A stretch of DNA of 64,000 nt from Daphnia pulex (lineage: Eukaryota > Arthropoda > Branchiopoda > Diplostraca > Daphniidae), in the NCBI RefSeq assembly GCF_021134715.1, contig NC_060026.1:4526001-4590000 (forward strand), read 5' to 3'. The number at the start of each line of letters is the position of its first letter. Position 1 is the stretch's first letter. A program made the position numbers and the translations under genes. Shown here piece after piece: positions 63,319-64,000 of the stretch. Below the pieces are notes generated by a model, which ran no database searches, was not told the DNA's origin, and was given only the letters and a program-made list of their open reading frames with translations.

Positions 63319-64000
63319 ATGCTAACAAAGCAAACTAAAAAAATGATTTATTCAATAATTAATTCAATAATAAATAAACAACAACTTATACTCCTGAATA
63401 ATAGTCTTACAAAATGGCACAACCAGTAAATTGATAAAAAAAGTAAACTCAATGGAGAAATAACAATCAATTAACAGATCAACCACAACGACTTGATGTA
63501 ACTTTGAAGAAGAGCAATAAGTTGCAGTCCCTTTAAACCACCCTAGTTGCGGATCAGAAATATTGTAAACATAACTTTGATCAAGAATTCGACAAATAAT
63601 TCTCGCAATTCCAAATCAATCTTATTTCAGACGAGGAATTGTCAAACCCTTTCCTTTTTCATAAAATCTTTTGCTTCCTAAAAGATAATAAGACAAATAG
63701 ATTTTAATTGTTAGATACTTTTATCACTTGGAAATTTGGGTGGTTTGCTTTGAAGAATTGGAAGCAATGGAATGATTCTATCCGCCCAGCTTTTGTTTTT
63801 TGTTTGGTTTAAATTTTTCTGAGATTACTTACGAATTGCACACATCTGCAACTCGTCTTTTAAGAAGACATTGCAACTGATGATGGGCTTGTAAGTAGAA
63901 CTATCTGTTCTTGTGAAGCCTCATGATCGAGGATGGCTTCCTACCTCCTTGGGTTAATTTATAAAAAAATGGGAGAAAGGGTCAAATCCCATAATCCCAC

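Noticed and set aside
1..64000. CRISPR arrays, bacterial operons or phage genes
   Set aside because: No regularly spaced direct repeats with unique spacers and no prokaryotic gene organisation; spliced genes make this nuclear animal DNA.

Overview
The window looks like arthropod nuclear DNA, most likely from a branchiopod crustacean such as Daphnia. This is an inference from short GT-AG introns of about 60-120 bp, compact multi-exon genes on both strands, animal-specific gene families (synaptotagmin, clarin, syntaxin, MFSD6, a beta-1,3-glycosyltransferase), a eukaryotic tRNA, and dense microsatellites. No operon-like or bacterial organisation is seen.

Layout. 1-16 kb is repeat- and transposon-rich. 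It holds GCGCTA-rich repeats, a nearly palindromic foldback repeat, a 961-bp TA-flanked MITE, small exon-like coding pieces, a CR1/L2-type LINE split by a 1.2-kb insertion, and a DIRS-like reverse transcriptase with a frameshift at a G-run. 16.2-18.9 kb (minus) is a beta-1,3-galactosyltransferase-family gene with a very long stem. 19-27 kb is mostly non-coding with microsatellites. 27.8-37.7 kb (plus) is a synaptotagmin-17 (B/K protein) orthologue spread over about 10 kb. 38.6-41.4 kb (minus) is a clarin. 42.4-43.2 kb (plus) is phosphomevalonate kinase. 43.5-47.2 kb (minus) is an eleven-exon MFSD6-type transporter. 48.1-49.2 kb (minus) is a syntaxin 7/12-type SNARE. 50.45 kb is tRNA-Gln(UUG). 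51-64 kb is repeat-rich again: a Ty3/gypsy-type integrase remnant, a gene with tandemly repeated exons split by a 5.1-kb non-LTR retrotransposon with a 10-bp target-site duplication, and a BEL/Pao gag remnant.

The genes at 38-49 kb are unrelated in pathway: a membrane tetraspan protein, a mevalonate pathway enzyme, a transporter and an endosomal SNARE. They are densely packed, with clarin and PMVK divergent and PMVK and MFSD6 convergent. Exon boundaries for the five well-supported genes were derived by hand from splice signals, reading phase and remembered family conservation. They close in frame in each case, except for the second exon of the SYT17-like gene, where the reading frame is ambiguous. 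No transcript or database search was available.
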